From contig NZ_AP022614.1 in assembly GCF_010730575.1 (NCBI RefSeq), positions 310,001 to 374,000 of the forward strand: a stretch of 64,000 nt of DNA. The letters are read 5' to 3'. The stretch comes from Mycobacterium parmense (GTDB lineage: Bacteria; Actinomycetota; Actinomycetes; Mycobacteriales; Mycobacteriaceae). Numbering within the stretch: the stretch's first letter is position 1; each line of letters opens with the position of its first letter. The position numbers and the translations under genes were made by a program. The notes below the pieces were generated by a model. It did no database searches, was not told where the DNA came from, and was given only the letters and a program-made list of their open reading frames with translations. Positions 27,970 through 36,876 of the stretch are shown one piece after another.

Positions 27970-28791
27970 TCAGTACTGGGTCGAGCCCTGGTCGACCGGT
28001 ATCTGGGCGGCGGTGATTTTGCGCGACTCGTCGCTGGCCAGCCAGCACACGGCGTCGGCGATCTCTTCCGGTTCGGCGACCCAGTCGGGCAGAAACGGAG
28101 TGAGGACGTGCGACAGCTGAGGGTTGCTCTCCATCACCTTTCCGACCGCCGCGGCCATGTCACCGGAGCCCATCGGGGTGTTCACCGGTCCCGGGTGGAC
28201 GCTGTTGACCCGGATCGAGTGCTTGCCCAACTCGGCGGCGAAGGCGCGTGCCAAACCGGTGACCGCGTGCTTGCTGGCGGTGTAGTGCACCATGAACGGC
28301 TGCATCTTCTTGCCCGCCGCGGAGCTGATCAGGATGATGGAGCCGCCGCGCCCGCCTTCGATGATCTTGTGCGCCCCGGCCATCACGGTGTTCCAGGTGC
28401 CCGTCACGTTGATCTCCATGACATCGCGAAAGGATTCGGGCGTGATGTGGTTCCAGGCTTGCGGAGCGGCGATGCCGGCGTTGGCCACGATGATGTCGAG
28501 GCGTCCGTACTCGGCAACCCCGTCGTCGACGGCCTTGCAGAGTCCCTCGAAGTCGCGGGTGTCGACGACCGAGGCGCGAATTCGGCGGTTGGTCGCCTCG
28601 ACGAGGCGGACGGTCTCCTCGAGATCCTCGAGAGTGGCCGGGTCGTAGGGAACGCAGGACGGCAGTTTGTCGGCGATGTCGACGGCGATGATGTCGGCAC
28701 CCTCCTGGGCCATCCGGACGGCATGCGCCCGGCCCTGGCCGCGGGCCGCTCCGGTGATGAAGGCGACGCGGCCTTCGAGCCTGCCGCTCAT
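27970..28791 (-). CDS. mycofactocin-type short-chain dehydrogenase
   Basis: 273 residues from ATG at 28791, which overlaps the upstream acyl-CoA dehydrogenase stop (ATGA). Cofactor motif TGAARGQG (14-21) and catalytic ISSAAG with YTASK (Tyr170, Lys174). The insert after VDIADKLPSCVPYDPATLEDLEETVRLV is typical of the mycobacterial SDR group whose NAD is non-exchangeable and re-oxidised through mycofactocin. It would oxidise a secondary alcohol, perhaps a beta-hydroxyacyl-CoA or terpenoid/steroid alcohol. The substrate is unknown. Confidence 0.88.
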   Translation of the reverse strand: MSGRLEGRVAFITGAARGQGRAHAVRMAQEGADIIAVDIADKLPSCVPYDPATLEDLEETVRLVEATNRRIRASVVDTRDFEGLCKAVDDGVAEYGRLDIIVANAGIAAPQAWNHITPESFRDVMEINVTGTWNTVMAGAHKIIEGGRGGSIILISSAAGKKMQPFMVHYTASKHAVTGLARAFAAELGKHSIRVNSVHPGPVNTPMGSGDMAAAVGKVMESNPQLSHVLTPFLPDWVAEPEEIADAVCWLASDESRKITAAQIPVDQGSTQY

Positions 28792-29960
28792 CGCTGTGCC
28801 GCCTTGACCAGGTTGGAGCCGATGATCAGGCGCTGTATCTCGCTGGTGCCCTCGTAGAGCCTCAGCAGTCGCACGTCGCGGTAGATGCGCTCGACGGGAA
28901 CGCCGCGCATGTATCCGCTGCCGCCGTGGATCTGCACCGCGAGATCCGCCACCTTTCCGGCCATTTCGGTGCAGAAGAGCTTGGCGGCCGACGGCGCGAC
29001 GCGGCGGTCTTCGCCTGATACCCACAGCCGTGCCGCCTCGCGGACGAGCGCCCGGCCGGCCAGCACCCCGGTCTGCTGGTCGGCGATCATCGCCTGCACC
29101 AGTTGGAAGCTTCCGATCGGCGCCCCGCCCTGGGTGGCGGTGGCGGCGTATGACACCGATTCGTCCAGCGCGCGCGCCGCGGCACCCACCGCCAGTGCGG
29201 CGATGTGCACCCGGCCGCGGGCCAGGGAGGTCATCGCCGCCCGATAGCCGATGTCCTCGCTGCCGCCGATCAGAGCGTCGCTCCCGGCCCGCACGTCGTT
29301 GAAGTTGACGTCGGCGGTCCACGCGCCTTCCTGGCCCATCTTGGTGTCCTTCGCGCTGACCTCCACGCCCGCGGCGTCGGCGGGGATCAGGAAGACGGCG
29401 ATGCCCGGACCGCGGTCGTCGGCCGGGCGGGTGCGGGCGAACACCACGAAAAGGTTGGCGACCGGTGCGTTGGTGATGAACCGCTTCTGACCCGAGATGA
29501 CCCAATCCTGGCCATCTCGAACGGCTTTGGTGCGCAGTCCGGCGGGGTTGGAACCGGCGCCGGGCTCGGTCAGTGCGAAGGACGCGACGACCTCGCCCGA
29601 CGCCATCGGCCCCAGCCAGCGGCTCTTCTGCTCGTCGGTGCCGAATCCGACGAGGACCTGCCCGGCGATGCCGTTGTTGGTGCCGAACATCGACCGAAGG
29701 GCCAGCGACGTGTAGCCCAATTCCATTGCCAGCTCGACGTCTTGGTTCAAGCTCAGACCGAGGCCACCCCACTGCTGGGGAATCGCGTAACCGAACAGCC
29801 CCATCTTCATAGCCTGCTCGCGAAGGTCGTCGGGAACGCGGTCGTCGTTGAGGATTTCCTGCTCGCGCGGCACCACGGCGGTCCGGACGAAGTGACGAGT
29901 CTGGGCGAGGATCTGCCGGAAATCCTCGTCGGAGACCTCGGTGACTTCAGCGGTTGGCAT
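28788..29960 (-). CDS. acyl-CoA dehydrogenase
   Basis: 390 residues from ATG at 29960 (MPTAEVTEVSDEDF). Standard FAD-dependent ACAD: an N-terminal helical domain, the FALTEPGAGSNPAG beta-domain motif, then SYAATATQGGAPIGSFQLVQ. The catalytic Glu is in LYEGTSEIQR near the C-terminus. It introduces an alpha-beta double bond in an acyl-CoA. It is translationally coupled to the SDR downstream and divergent from a FabG-like SDR (123 bp), with an inverted repeat between the two starts. Confidence 0.93.
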   Translation of the reverse strand: MPTAEVTEVSDEDFRQILAQTRHFVRTAVVPREQEILNDDRVPDDLREQAMKMGLFGYAIPQQWGGLGLSLNQDVELAMELGYTSLALRSMFGTNNGIAGQVLVGFGTDEQKSRWLGPMASGEVVASFALTEPGAGSNPAGLRTKAVRDGQDWVISGQKRFITNAPVANLFVVFARTRPADDRGPGIAVFLIPADAAGVEVSAKDTKMGQEGAWTADVNFNDVRAGSDALIGGSEDIGYRAAMTSLARGRVHIAALAVGAAARALDESVSYAATATQGGAPIGSFQLVQAMIADQQTGVLAGRALVREAARLWVSGEDRRVAPSAAKLFCTEMAGKVADLAVQIHGGSGYMRGVPVERIYRDVRLLRLYEGTSEIQRLIIGSNLVKAAQR

Positions 29961-30008
29961 TCGGCGCACGCTCCTCACTGGCTCGGCGACCCGGGCTCGG
30001 TGAGCGAT

Positions 30009-30030
30009 CCTATATGAAATACGATATTGG
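30009..30030. promoter_or_regulatory. imperfect inverted repeat, possible operator
   Basis: CCTATAT (30009-30015) and ATATTGG (30024-30030) form half-sites with one mismatch around an 8-base centre (GAAATACG). It is an AT-rich island in the divergent promoter between the acyl-CoA dehydrogenase and the FabG-like SDR. It could bind the GntR protein encoded at 34449-35141 or another regulator. It does not fit the TAY-N8-WTACAGTA motif found further right. Confidence 0.5.
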
Positions 30031-30083
30031 CTCGACAGGGTGCCCCGAGGGCGCACGCGAACCAGGTGAGGAGGCGTGATCGA

Positions 30084-30824
30084 GTGTCGTTGCTAAGCGG
30101 TCAAACTGCGGTGGTCACAGGCGGTGCCCAGGGCCTGGGCCTGGCGATCGCCGAGAGGTTCGTGGCAGAAGGTGCGCGCGTGGTGCTCGGCGACGTGAAC
30201 CTCGAGGCCACCGAGGCGGCGGCCAAGCAACTCGGAGGTGACGACGTCGCGGCGGCGGTTCGGTGCGACGTGACCCGGGCGGACGACGTGCAGGCCTTGG
30301 TCCAGACGGCCGTCGACCGCTTCGGCGGCCTGGACATCATGGTCAACAACGCCGGAATCACCCGCGACGCGACGATGCGCAAGATGACCGAGGAGCAGTT
30401 CGACCAGGTCATCGACGTGCACTTGAAAGGCACCTGGAACGGGCTGCGGGCGGCGGCGGCGATCATGCGTGAGAACAAGCGGGGCTCGATCATCAACATG
30501 TCGTCGGTGTCGGGCAAGGTCGGCATGATCGGGCAGACCAACTACTCGGCGGCCAAGGCGGGAATAGTCGGCATGTCGAAGGCCGCGGCCAAAGAGCTTG
30601 CCTACCTCGGTGTCCGGGTGAATGTCATCGCCCCCGGGCTGATTCGCTCGGCCATGACAGAGGCGATGCCGCAACACATTTGGGACCAGAAGGAGGCGGA
30701 GGTCCCGCTGGGCCGGGCCGGTGAGCCCAGCGAAGTCGCCGGCGTCGCGGTGTTCTTGGCCTCGGACCTGTCCTCCTACATGACGGGCACGGTGATGGAA
30801 GTGACCGGCGGACGCCACATCTGA
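30084..30824 (+). CDS. FabG-like short-chain dehydrogenase
   Basis: 246 residues from GTG at 30084. NAD(P) motif [17 protein letters not shown] and YSAAKAG with the Tyr/Lys pair. It probably oxidises a 3-hydroxyacyl-CoA to the 3-ketoacyl-CoA in beta-oxidation, judged from the thiolase 12 nt downstream. A biosynthetic ketoacyl reductase role is possible but less likely in this company. Confidence 0.9.
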   Translation: MSLLSGQTAVVTGGAQGLGLAIAERFVAEGARVVLGDVNLEATEAAAKQLGGDDVAAAVRCDVTRADDVQALVQTAVDRFGGLDIMVNNAGITRDATMRKMTEEQFDQVIDVHLKGTWNGLRAAAAIMRENKRGSIINMSSVSGKVGMIGQTNYSAAKAGIVGMSKAAAKELAYLGVRVNVIAPGLIRSAMTEAMPQHIWDQKEAEVPLGRAGEPSEVAGVAVFLASDLSSYMTGTVMEVTGGRHI

Positions 30825-30836
30825 GGAGGTAAGCCC

Positions 30837-32048
30837 ATGCGCCAAGCCGTGATCTGTGAACCTGTGCGGACGCCGATCGGCCGCTACGGAGGGATGTTCA
30901 CGTCACTGAGCGCGGTCGACCTGGGCGTCGCGGCGCTCACCGGCCTGCTCGAGCGCACCGGGATCGCGCCGGACGCGGTGAACGACGTCATCCTCGGGCA
31001 CTGCTATCCGAGCAGCGAAGCGCCGGCGATCGGCCGGGTGGTGGCCCTGGATTCGGGTCTGCCGGTGACGGTTCCCGGCATGCAGGTGGACCGTCGCTGC
31101 GGCTCGGGACTGCAGGCGGTGATCCAGGCCTGCCTACAGGTGAGCGCCGGCGATCACGACGTCGTCATCGCCGGGGGCTGCGAGAGCATGAGCAACGTCG
31201 CCTTCTACTCCACCGACATGCGGTGGGGCGGCGCCCGCGGCGGTGTACGCGTGCACGACGGGCTGGCGCGCGGCCGTACCACCGCGGGCGGCCGCCACCA
31301 CCCGGTGCCCGGCGGAATGCTGGAGACCGCCGAAAATCTGCGACGCGAGTACGGCATCTCCCGCCGCGAGCAAGACGAACTCGCGGTGCGGTCTCATCAG
31401 CGCGCCGTGGCGGCGCAGAAGGACGGGGTCTTCGGCGAGGAGATCGTCCCGGTGGCGGTGCGCACCCGCGGGGGCGAGGAACTGGTCGACACCGATGAGC
31501 ATCCGCGCGCCGATACCTCGGTGGAATCGCTGAGCAAGCTCAAACCCGTTCTGCGCGAAGACGATCCGGAGGCCACGGTGACGGCCGGGAATTCCAGCGG
31601 GCAAAACGACGCGGCGGCGATGTGCGTCGTGACCACGCCCGAGAAGGCCGACGAGTACGGTATGCGGCCGCTGGTGCGCATGGTGTCGTGGGGTCTGGCG
31701 GGAGTGGCGCCCGGCGTCATGGGCATCGGCCCGGTTCCTGCCACCGAGGTCGCGCTCGCCAGGGCGGGCCTGCGACTCGGTGACATCGACCTCATCGAGC
31801 TCAACGAAGCCTTCGCCGCGCAGGCACTGGCGGTGATGCGGGAATGGAAGTTCGGCGCCGCCGACCAGGACCGGACCAACGTTCACGGTTCGGGAATCTC
31901 GCTGGGTCACCCCGTCGGCGCGACGGGTACCAGGATGCTGGCCACCCTGGCACGCGAACTGCACCGGCGCCAGGCGCGCTACGGCCTGGAGACCATGTGC
32001 ATCGGTGGCGGCCAGGGGCTCGCCGCGGTGTTCGAGCGGGTCGGTTAG
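30837..32048 (+). CDS. acetyl-CoA acetyltransferase / 3-ketoacyl-CoA thiolase
   Basis: 403 residues with AGGAGG 7 nt before the ATG. Nucleophile Cys88 (DRRCGSG), ELNEAFAAQAL, the HGSGISLGHPVGATGTR loop with His, and C-terminal MCIGGGQGLA with the second Cys. It cleaves 3-ketoacyl-CoA with CoA, or makes acetoacetyl-CoA. With the preceding SDR and the following CoA-transferase and dehydrogenase it forms a rightward beta-oxidation-like operon. Confidence 0.93.
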   Translation: MRQAVICEPVRTPIGRYGGMFTSLSAVDLGVAALTGLLERTGIAPDAVNDVILGHCYPSSEAPAIGRVVALDSGLPVTVPGMQVDRRCGSGLQAVIQACLQVSAGDHDVVIAGGCESMSNVAFYSTDMRWGGARGGVRVHDGLARGRTTAGGRHHPVPGGMLETAENLRREYGISRREQDELAVRSHQRAVAAQKDGVFGEEIVPVAVRTRGGEELVDTDEHPRADTSVESLSKLKPVLREDDPEATVTAGNSSGQNDAAAMCVVTTPEKADEYGMRPLVRMVSWGLAGVAPGVMGIGPVPATEVALARAGLRLGDIDLIELNEAFAAQALAVMREWKFGAADQDRTNVHGSGISLGHPVGATGTRMLATLARELHRRQARYGLETMCIGGGQGLAAVFERVG

Positions 32049-32049
32049 C

Positions 32050-33234
32050 GTGCGGCCGCTCACCGGCCTCACCGTCATCGAGATATCCAGCTTCGTGGCC
32101 GCGCCACTATGCGGTATGACGCTGAATCAGCTTGGTGCACAGGTGATCCGAGTCGACCCGATCGGAGGCGCCTCGGACGTCAAGCGGTGGCCGCTGGCCG
32201 CCGACGGCACGTCGATCTACTGGACCGGGCTGAACAAGGGCAAGCGCTCGGCCACTTTCGACGTGCGCTCGACCGAGGGGCAGGAACTGGTCCAGCGGCT
32301 GATCGTCGGGGGTGACGGCATTGTCGTGACTAATGCGGTGCTGCCCTGGCTGAGCCATGATGTGTTGGCCGCCAAGCGGTCCGACGTCATCCACGTGCAG
32401 CTGCTCGGCCGCGGCGACGGATCCACCGGCGTCGACTACACCGTCAACGCGGCCATCGGATATCCACTGGTGACCGGCCCGGCCAATCACGCGGGCCCGG
32501 TCAACCACGTGCTGCCCGCCTGGGATGTCTGCTGCGGCCTGTATGCGGCCCTCGCCGTTGTCTCGTCGGTGCACCGGCGCGATCGGTCGGGGGAGGGCGC
32601 GCGGGTTACCCTCGCGCTCGAGGACGTCGCGCTGGCCACGGCCGGAAACCTCGGGTTGCTGACGGAACCGCAGGTGACCGGAACCCAGCGGGAGCGCCTG
32701 GGCAACGCGATTTACGGCCAGTATGGGCAGGACTTCACCAGCTCCGACGGCACACGTTTCATGGTGGTCATCCTGACTCCCAGGCACTTTCGCGACATGG
32801 TCAAGGTGACGGGCACCGGACCCGCGGTGGCCGCACTGGCCGAGGCACTGGGCGTGGACTTCCATGTCGAGGGCGACCGGTACCGATACCGCGACGTGCT
32901 CTCCGGCTTGTTCGCCGACTGGTTCGCCAACCACACGTCCCAAGAAGTCACCGCGGCGCTGTCCCGCACCACCGTGTTGTTCGAGCGGTACCGCACCTTC
33001 GCGGAGGTCGTGCGGGACCCGAAAGTGACTGACAATCCGTTGTTTTCCCCGTTGGACCAACCGGGTATCGGCAGCTACCTGGCCGCCGGCCTGCCGGCCG
33101 CGTTCGACGGAGTCCATCCCACCAGCCAGGCCGCGCCCACGCTCGGCCAGGACACAGCCGACGTCCTGAGCGAAAACCTCGGGTTGACCGCCGCGGACAT
33201 CGCGCGTTTAGCGGACGCCAAAACGATCGCCTGA
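32050..33234 (+). CDS. class III (CaiB/BaiF) CoA-transferase
   Basis: 394 residues from GTG at 32050, one base after the thiolase stop. N-terminal LTVIEISSFVAAPLCGMTLNQLGAQVIRVDP is the CoA-binding Rossmann part, and GLNKGKRSATFDVRSTEGQELV continues the fold. The usual catalytic Asp region is VTLALEDVALATAG, where the Asp lies in LALEDV rather than the usual xLDxSLLD. It may move CoA between carboxylic acids, or racemise like AMACR. Substrate unknown. Confidence 0.88.
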   Translation: MRPLTGLTVIEISSFVAAPLCGMTLNQLGAQVIRVDPIGGASDVKRWPLAADGTSIYWTGLNKGKRSATFDVRSTEGQELVQRLIVGGDGIVVTNAVLPWLSHDVLAAKRSDVIHVQLLGRGDGSTGVDYTVNAAIGYPLVTGPANHAGPVNHVLPAWDVCCGLYAALAVVSSVHRRDRSGEGARVTLALEDVALATAGNLGLLTEPQVTGTQRERLGNAIYGQYGQDFTSSDGTRFMVVILTPRHFRDMVKVTGTGPAVAALAEALGVDFHVEGDRYRYRDVLSGLFADWFANHTSQEVTAALSRTTVLFERYRTFAEVVRDPKVTDNPLFSPLDQPGIGSYLAAGLPAAFDGVHPTSQAAPTLGQDTADVLSENLGLTAADIARLADAKTIA

Positions 33235-33250
33235 AGGGACCCAACAGCGC

Positions 33251-34444
33251 ATGACCAGACTCGCCCAGACCCTCGGCCTGACGGAATTCCAGACCGACAT
33301 CATCGCGACCGTAAGGCAATTCGTCGAGAAGGAAGTCATCCCCAACGCCGTGGAGCTCGAGCGCGGTGACACCTACCCGCAAGCACTCGTCGACCAGATG
33401 AAGGACATGGGGCTTTTCGGGCTGATGATCCCGCAGGAGTATGGCGGCCTGGGGGAGTCGCTGCTGACCTACGCGCTGTGTGTCGAGGAGCTGGCGCGGG
33501 GCTGGATGAGCGTGTCCGGGGTGCTCAACACCCACTTCATCGTGGCGTACATGCTGCGCCAGCACGGCACCGACGCCCAGCGGCAACGCTTCCTGCCGCG
33601 GATGGCGACCGGGGAGTGCCGCGGCGCCTTCTCGATGTCGGAGCCGGAGCTGGGTTCCGACGTGGCGGCGATCCGCACCCGCGCCAAGCGGAACGCCGAC
33701 GGCAACTACACCATCGACGGCCAGAAGATGTGGCTGACCAACGGCGGCAGCTCGACGCTGATCGCGGTGCTGGTGCGCACCGACGAGGGCGCCGACAAGC
33801 CGCACCGCAACCTGACGGCCTTCCTGGTGGAGAAGCCGACCGGCTTCGGGGAAGTGTTGCCGGGCTTGGTGATTCCCGGCAAGATCGACAAGCTGGGCTA
33901 CAAGGGCATCGACACCACCGAGCTCGTCTTCGACGGCTACCAGGCCGGCGCCGACGATGTCCTGGGCGGCGCGCCGGGGCAGGGTTTTTTCCAGATGATG
34001 GACGGCATCGAGGTCGGCCGTGTCAATGTGGCGGCCCGCGCCGTCGGCGTCGGTATCCGCGCCTTCGAGCTCGCCGTGCGTTACTCGCAGCAGCGTCACA
34101 CGTTCGGCAAGCCGATCGCCGAGCATCAGGCCATCGCCTTCCAGCTCGCCGAGATGGCCACCAAAGTCGAGGCCGCGCATCTGATGATGGTCAACGCGGC
34201 GCGGTTGAAGGACTCGGGGGAGCGCAACGACGTCGCGGCCGGGATGGCCAAATACCTGTGCAGCGAGTTTTGTTCCGAGGTCACCCAGCAGAGCTTCCGC
34301 ATCCATGGCGGTTACGGCTACTCGAAGGAATACGAAATCGAGCGCCTGATGCGCGACGCGCCGTTTCTGCTCATCGGTGAAGGCACCAGCGAGATCCAGA
34401 AGAACATCATCAGCAAGCGGCTGCTCGCCGAGTATCAGGTGTGA
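33251..34444 (+). CDS. acyl-CoA dehydrogenase
   Basis: 397 residues, ATG at 33251. Motifs FSMSEPELGSDVAAIRT (beta domain), RYSQQRHTFGKPIAEHQAIAFQLAEM and IHGGYGYSKEYEIERLMRDAPFLLIGEGTSEIQKNI, with Glu before GTSEIQ as the expected catalytic base. It continues the operon 16 nt after the CoA-transferase. A GntR regulator begins 4 nt after its stop. Confidence 0.93.
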   Translation: MTRLAQTLGLTEFQTDIIATVRQFVEKEVIPNAVELERGDTYPQALVDQMKDMGLFGLMIPQEYGGLGESLLTYALCVEELARGWMSVSGVLNTHFIVAYMLRQHGTDAQRQRFLPRMATGECRGAFSMSEPELGSDVAAIRTRAKRNADGNYTIDGQKMWLTNGGSSTLIAVLVRTDEGADKPHRNLTAFLVEKPTGFGEVLPGLVIPGKIDKLGYKGIDTTELVFDGYQAGADDVLGGAPGQGFFQMMDGIEVGRVNVAARAVGVGIRAFELAVRYSQQRHTFGKPIAEHQAIAFQLAEMATKVEAAHLMMVNAARLKDSGERNDVAAGMAKYLCSEFCSEVTQQSFRIHGGYGYSKEYEIERLMRDAPFLLIGEGTSEIQKNIISKRLLAEYQV

Positions 34445-34448
34445 TGTG

Positions 34449-35141
34449 ATGACCGCGCCGGATTTCGCCGCACGGCCCCAACTCTCCGACGACGTCGCGC
34501 GCCTGATCCGCCAGAGGATCTTCAACGGCAGATACGTCGCGGGCTCCTACATCCGCCTGGACCAATTGGCCGCGGAGCTGGGAATCAGTGTGACGCCCGT
34601 GCGGGAAGCGCTCTTCGCGCTGCGCGCCGAAGGATTGATCAGCCAGCAGCCCCGCCGCGGCTTCGTCGTGTTGCCGGTGACGGGGCGCGACGTCACCGAC
34701 GTCGCCAACGTGCAGGCGCACGTCGGCGGCGAGCTCGCGGCACGGGCGGCGGTCAACATCACCGACGAGCAGTTGCGCGAACTCAAGCAGATCCAGGCCG
34801 AACTCGAGGACGCCTACGCGGGCGACGACAACGAACGGACGGTCCTGCTCAACCATCAGTTCCACCGGGCCATCAACGTTGCCGCCGACTCGCCGAAGCT
34901 CGCCCAGCTGATGCTGCAAATCACCCGTTACGCACCGGAATCGGTATTCCCCGCCATCGAAGGCTGGCCGGAGCAGTCGATCAGGGATCACCGCCGGATT
35001 CTCTCGGCGCTCAAGAGGCACGACGACGGGCTTGCGCGGGCCGCGATGTCGCAACACCTCGCCGCGGGCGCGGTGCCGCTGATCGATCACCTCACCGCCC
35101 GCGGCGTGGTGGTGGACGCCGACCGTCCGGAGCCCCGCTGA
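34449..35141 (+). CDS. GntR-family (FadR/FCD) transcriptional regulator
   Basis: 230 residues. A winged helix-turn-helix (about 10-75: IRLDQLAAELGISVTPVREALFALRAEGLI) is followed by an all-helical FCD ligand domain (about 85-215) with the HQFHRAI and DHRRIL metal/ligand positions. The last gene of the rightward 30084-35141 operon, so probably a local feedback regulator responding to an acyl-CoA or carboxylate. Its operator might be the inverted repeat at 30009-30030, which is inference. Confidence 0.9.
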   Translation: MTAPDFAARPQLSDDVARLIRQRIFNGRYVAGSYIRLDQLAAELGISVTPVREALFALRAEGLISQQPRRGFVVLPVTGRDVTDVANVQAHVGGELAARAAVNITDEQLRELKQIQAELEDAYAGDDNERTVLLNHQFHRAINVAADSPKLAQLMLQITRYAPESVFPAIEGWPEQSIRDHRRILSALKRHDDGLARAAMSQHLAAGAVPLIDHLTARGVVVDADRPEPR

Positions 35142-35219
35142 GCCCGGCTGCATGTTGTCGCGCGGTCGCACCTGGGCCTACGCTGCCAGTGCGGGGGCGA
35201 GAAGGTGAAGGCGAAAGTC

Positions 35220-35582
35220 ATGTCCCGAACGCTTGGCGCATCGGCCGTTTTCGTCGCAACTGTGGCGGCCGTGTCCCTCGCGCCGCCGGCCGGCGCCGAC
35301 GCCCTGGACCCGATCCCCGGCAACGGAGTGTTCCAGGTGGGCACCGACGTGGCGCCGGGCCTCTACCGCACGGCCGGGTCGGCGTCGACCTTCGGGGTGT
35401 GGATCAACAATGTGCCGACACCGGAATCGATGTGCTCGTGGTTCACCTACAGCACCCCCGATGCGAACAAGGAGCACGTCGTTCAGGCGAATACCTCTGT
35501 CGGCCCGATGTTCGCGAGCATCCCCGCGACGGTCAAGGCCTTCGAGTCGCAAAACTGCCAGCCCTGGACGCGGGTGCCCTGA
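35220..35582 (+). CDS. small secreted protein, unknown function
   Basis: 120 residues from ATG at 35220 (GAAGG upstream); a GTG at 35205 would add five residues. A signal peptide is clear: [27 protein letters not shown] with likely cleavage after ADA. The mature part ([31 protein letters not shown]) is a small beta-type domain with two Cys that may form a disulfide. The [12 protein letters not shown] motif recurs in mycobacterial secreted hypotheticals. No function assigned. Confidence 0.8.
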   Translation: MSRTLGASAVFVATVAAVSLAPPAGADALDPIPGNGVFQVGTDVAPGLYRTAGSASTFGVWINNVPTPESMCSWFTYSTPDANKEHVVQANTSVGPMFASIPATVKAFESQNCQPWTRVP

Positions 35583-35673
35583 TCGGCCGCCCGCGGTGGG
35601 CCTGTCCATACGATGTCGAGGTGACTGTCTTAGTCTTTTCATCGCACTTGGTCTCTGCATCGCGCCACAAGCG

Positions 35674-36504
35674 ATGACCACAGCGCTGCTGGCGTCGCTT
35701 GCCGCCGTGGAACTCGGCGGCGTCATCACCCTCGGAGTGCTCCTGATCGTGTCGCGACGCCAGCTCAAGCGGGCGAGAAGCGAACTCAGGAGAAGCCGCG
35801 CACCCGAGATCGGCCGCCGACGGCGACGCCTCGGGCCGGCCCCGCTGGCGATCAGGACCGCCTGGAGGACGGCCGATTCGCTGATGACGAAAGGCATTGG
35901 CGCAACGGTCCGCAACTCGATCGAGGATCTCGCGGGATGGGCGCAGGTCGAGCGTCCGGATCTCGCCAGATTGACCGCCGACGGCGACGTCGTGATCGCG
36001 TTCTCCGATATCGAGGATTCCACCGCCCGCAACGAGGCGCTGGGCGACCGCGGATGGGTGAAGGTGCTCGAGCGGCACAATCGGCTGATCGAGAAGCAGG
36101 TGGGCGACCACAACGGCCACGTGGTCAAGAACCAGGGCGACGGGTTCATGATCGCCTTCGCCGACGCCGGCGAAGCCGTGCTGTGTGGGATCGGTGTGCA
36201 GCGGGCTCTGGCCGCCGACGCCGACAGGTGGGAAGGCGTTCGCGTGCGCATCGGCATTCATCTGGGGAGCTCGGTCAGACGCGGCGACGACCTCTTCGGA
36301 CGCAACGTGGCCCTGGCCGCCCGGGTTGCCGCACAGGCCGTCGGCGGCCAGATCCTGGTCAGTGAATCGGTCCGCGATGCCGTCGACGGCCTGCCCGGCA
36401 TCGAACTCTGCCCTGCCCGCGAGGTCGAACTCAAAGGTTTTCAGGGACGGCACAATCTGTATGCGGTCAGCCTATCCACTCGACAAGAAGCGAGGTTGCA
36501 ATGA
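35674..36504 (+). CDS. class III adenylate/guanylate cyclase (Rv1359-like)
   Basis: 276 residues from ATG at 35674. One N-terminal membrane helix (about 3-27), a basic linker ([15 protein letters not shown]), then the cyclase domain from about residue 105. Metal Asp in [12 protein letters not shown], Lys/Asp in [10 protein letters not shown], and Asn/Arg in [14 protein letters not shown], so the catalytic set looks complete. Its sequence is close to Rv1359. The TGA overlaps the start of the UBP zinc-finger gene (ATGA), so the two proteins are made together. Confidence 0.9.
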   Translation: MTTALLASLAAVELGGVITLGVLLIVSRRQLKRARSELRRSRAPEIGRRRRRLGPAPLAIRTAWRTADSLMTKGIGATVRNSIEDLAGWAQVERPDLARLTADGDVVIAFSDIEDSTARNEALGDRGWVKVLERHNRLIEKQVGDHNGHVVKNQGDGFMIAFADAGEAVLCGIGVQRALAADADRWEGVRVRIGIHLGSSVRRGDDLFGRNVALAARVAAQAVGGQILVSESVRDAVDGLPGIELCPAREVELKGFQGRHNLYAVSLSTRQEARLQ

Positions 36505-36854
36505 CAACAGCGGTCGACCCGTCGGTGCCGCCCAGCGGTGCCGGCTGTGTGGAGTGTGAGGATGCGGGCGGCTGGTGGGTGCACCTGCGCAGATGTGCGG
36601 CCTGCGGCCACATCGGTTGCTGCGACGACTCGCTGTCCCGGCACGCCACCGAGCACTGGCGGCAGACCGGGCACACGATAATTCGCACGTTCGAGCCGGG
36701 CGAGGACTGGTTCTGGAATTACGAAACCCGGGACTATTACGAGGGGCCCGAACTCGCCCCGCCGCAGTGCCATCCCGAGGGCCAGACCGTGCCCGGCCCA
36801 CGGGATCGGGTGCCCGCCGACTGGGCCGACCTACTCCGCCGGCGACGCGACTGA
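36501..36854 (+). CDS. UBP-type zinc-finger protein
   Basis: 117 residues. Cys/His pattern of the ubiquitin-hydrolase zinc finger: [25 protein letters not shown], followed by [10 protein letters not shown]. In bacteria these small proteins lack a ubiquitin partner, and the finger may bind protein C-termini or another ligand. It is coupled by ATGA to the cyclase, which suggests a shared signalling role. Otherwise unknown. It converges on the ligase operon. Confidence 0.85.
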   Translation: MTTAVDPSVPPSGAGCVECEDAGGWWVHLRRCAACGHIGCCDDSLSRHATEHWRQTGHTIIRTFEPGEDWFWNYETRDYYEGPELAPPQCHPEGQTVPGPRDRVPADWADLLRRRRD

Positions 36855-36876
36855 GTCCACGTGGTCGTGTGGTCGC

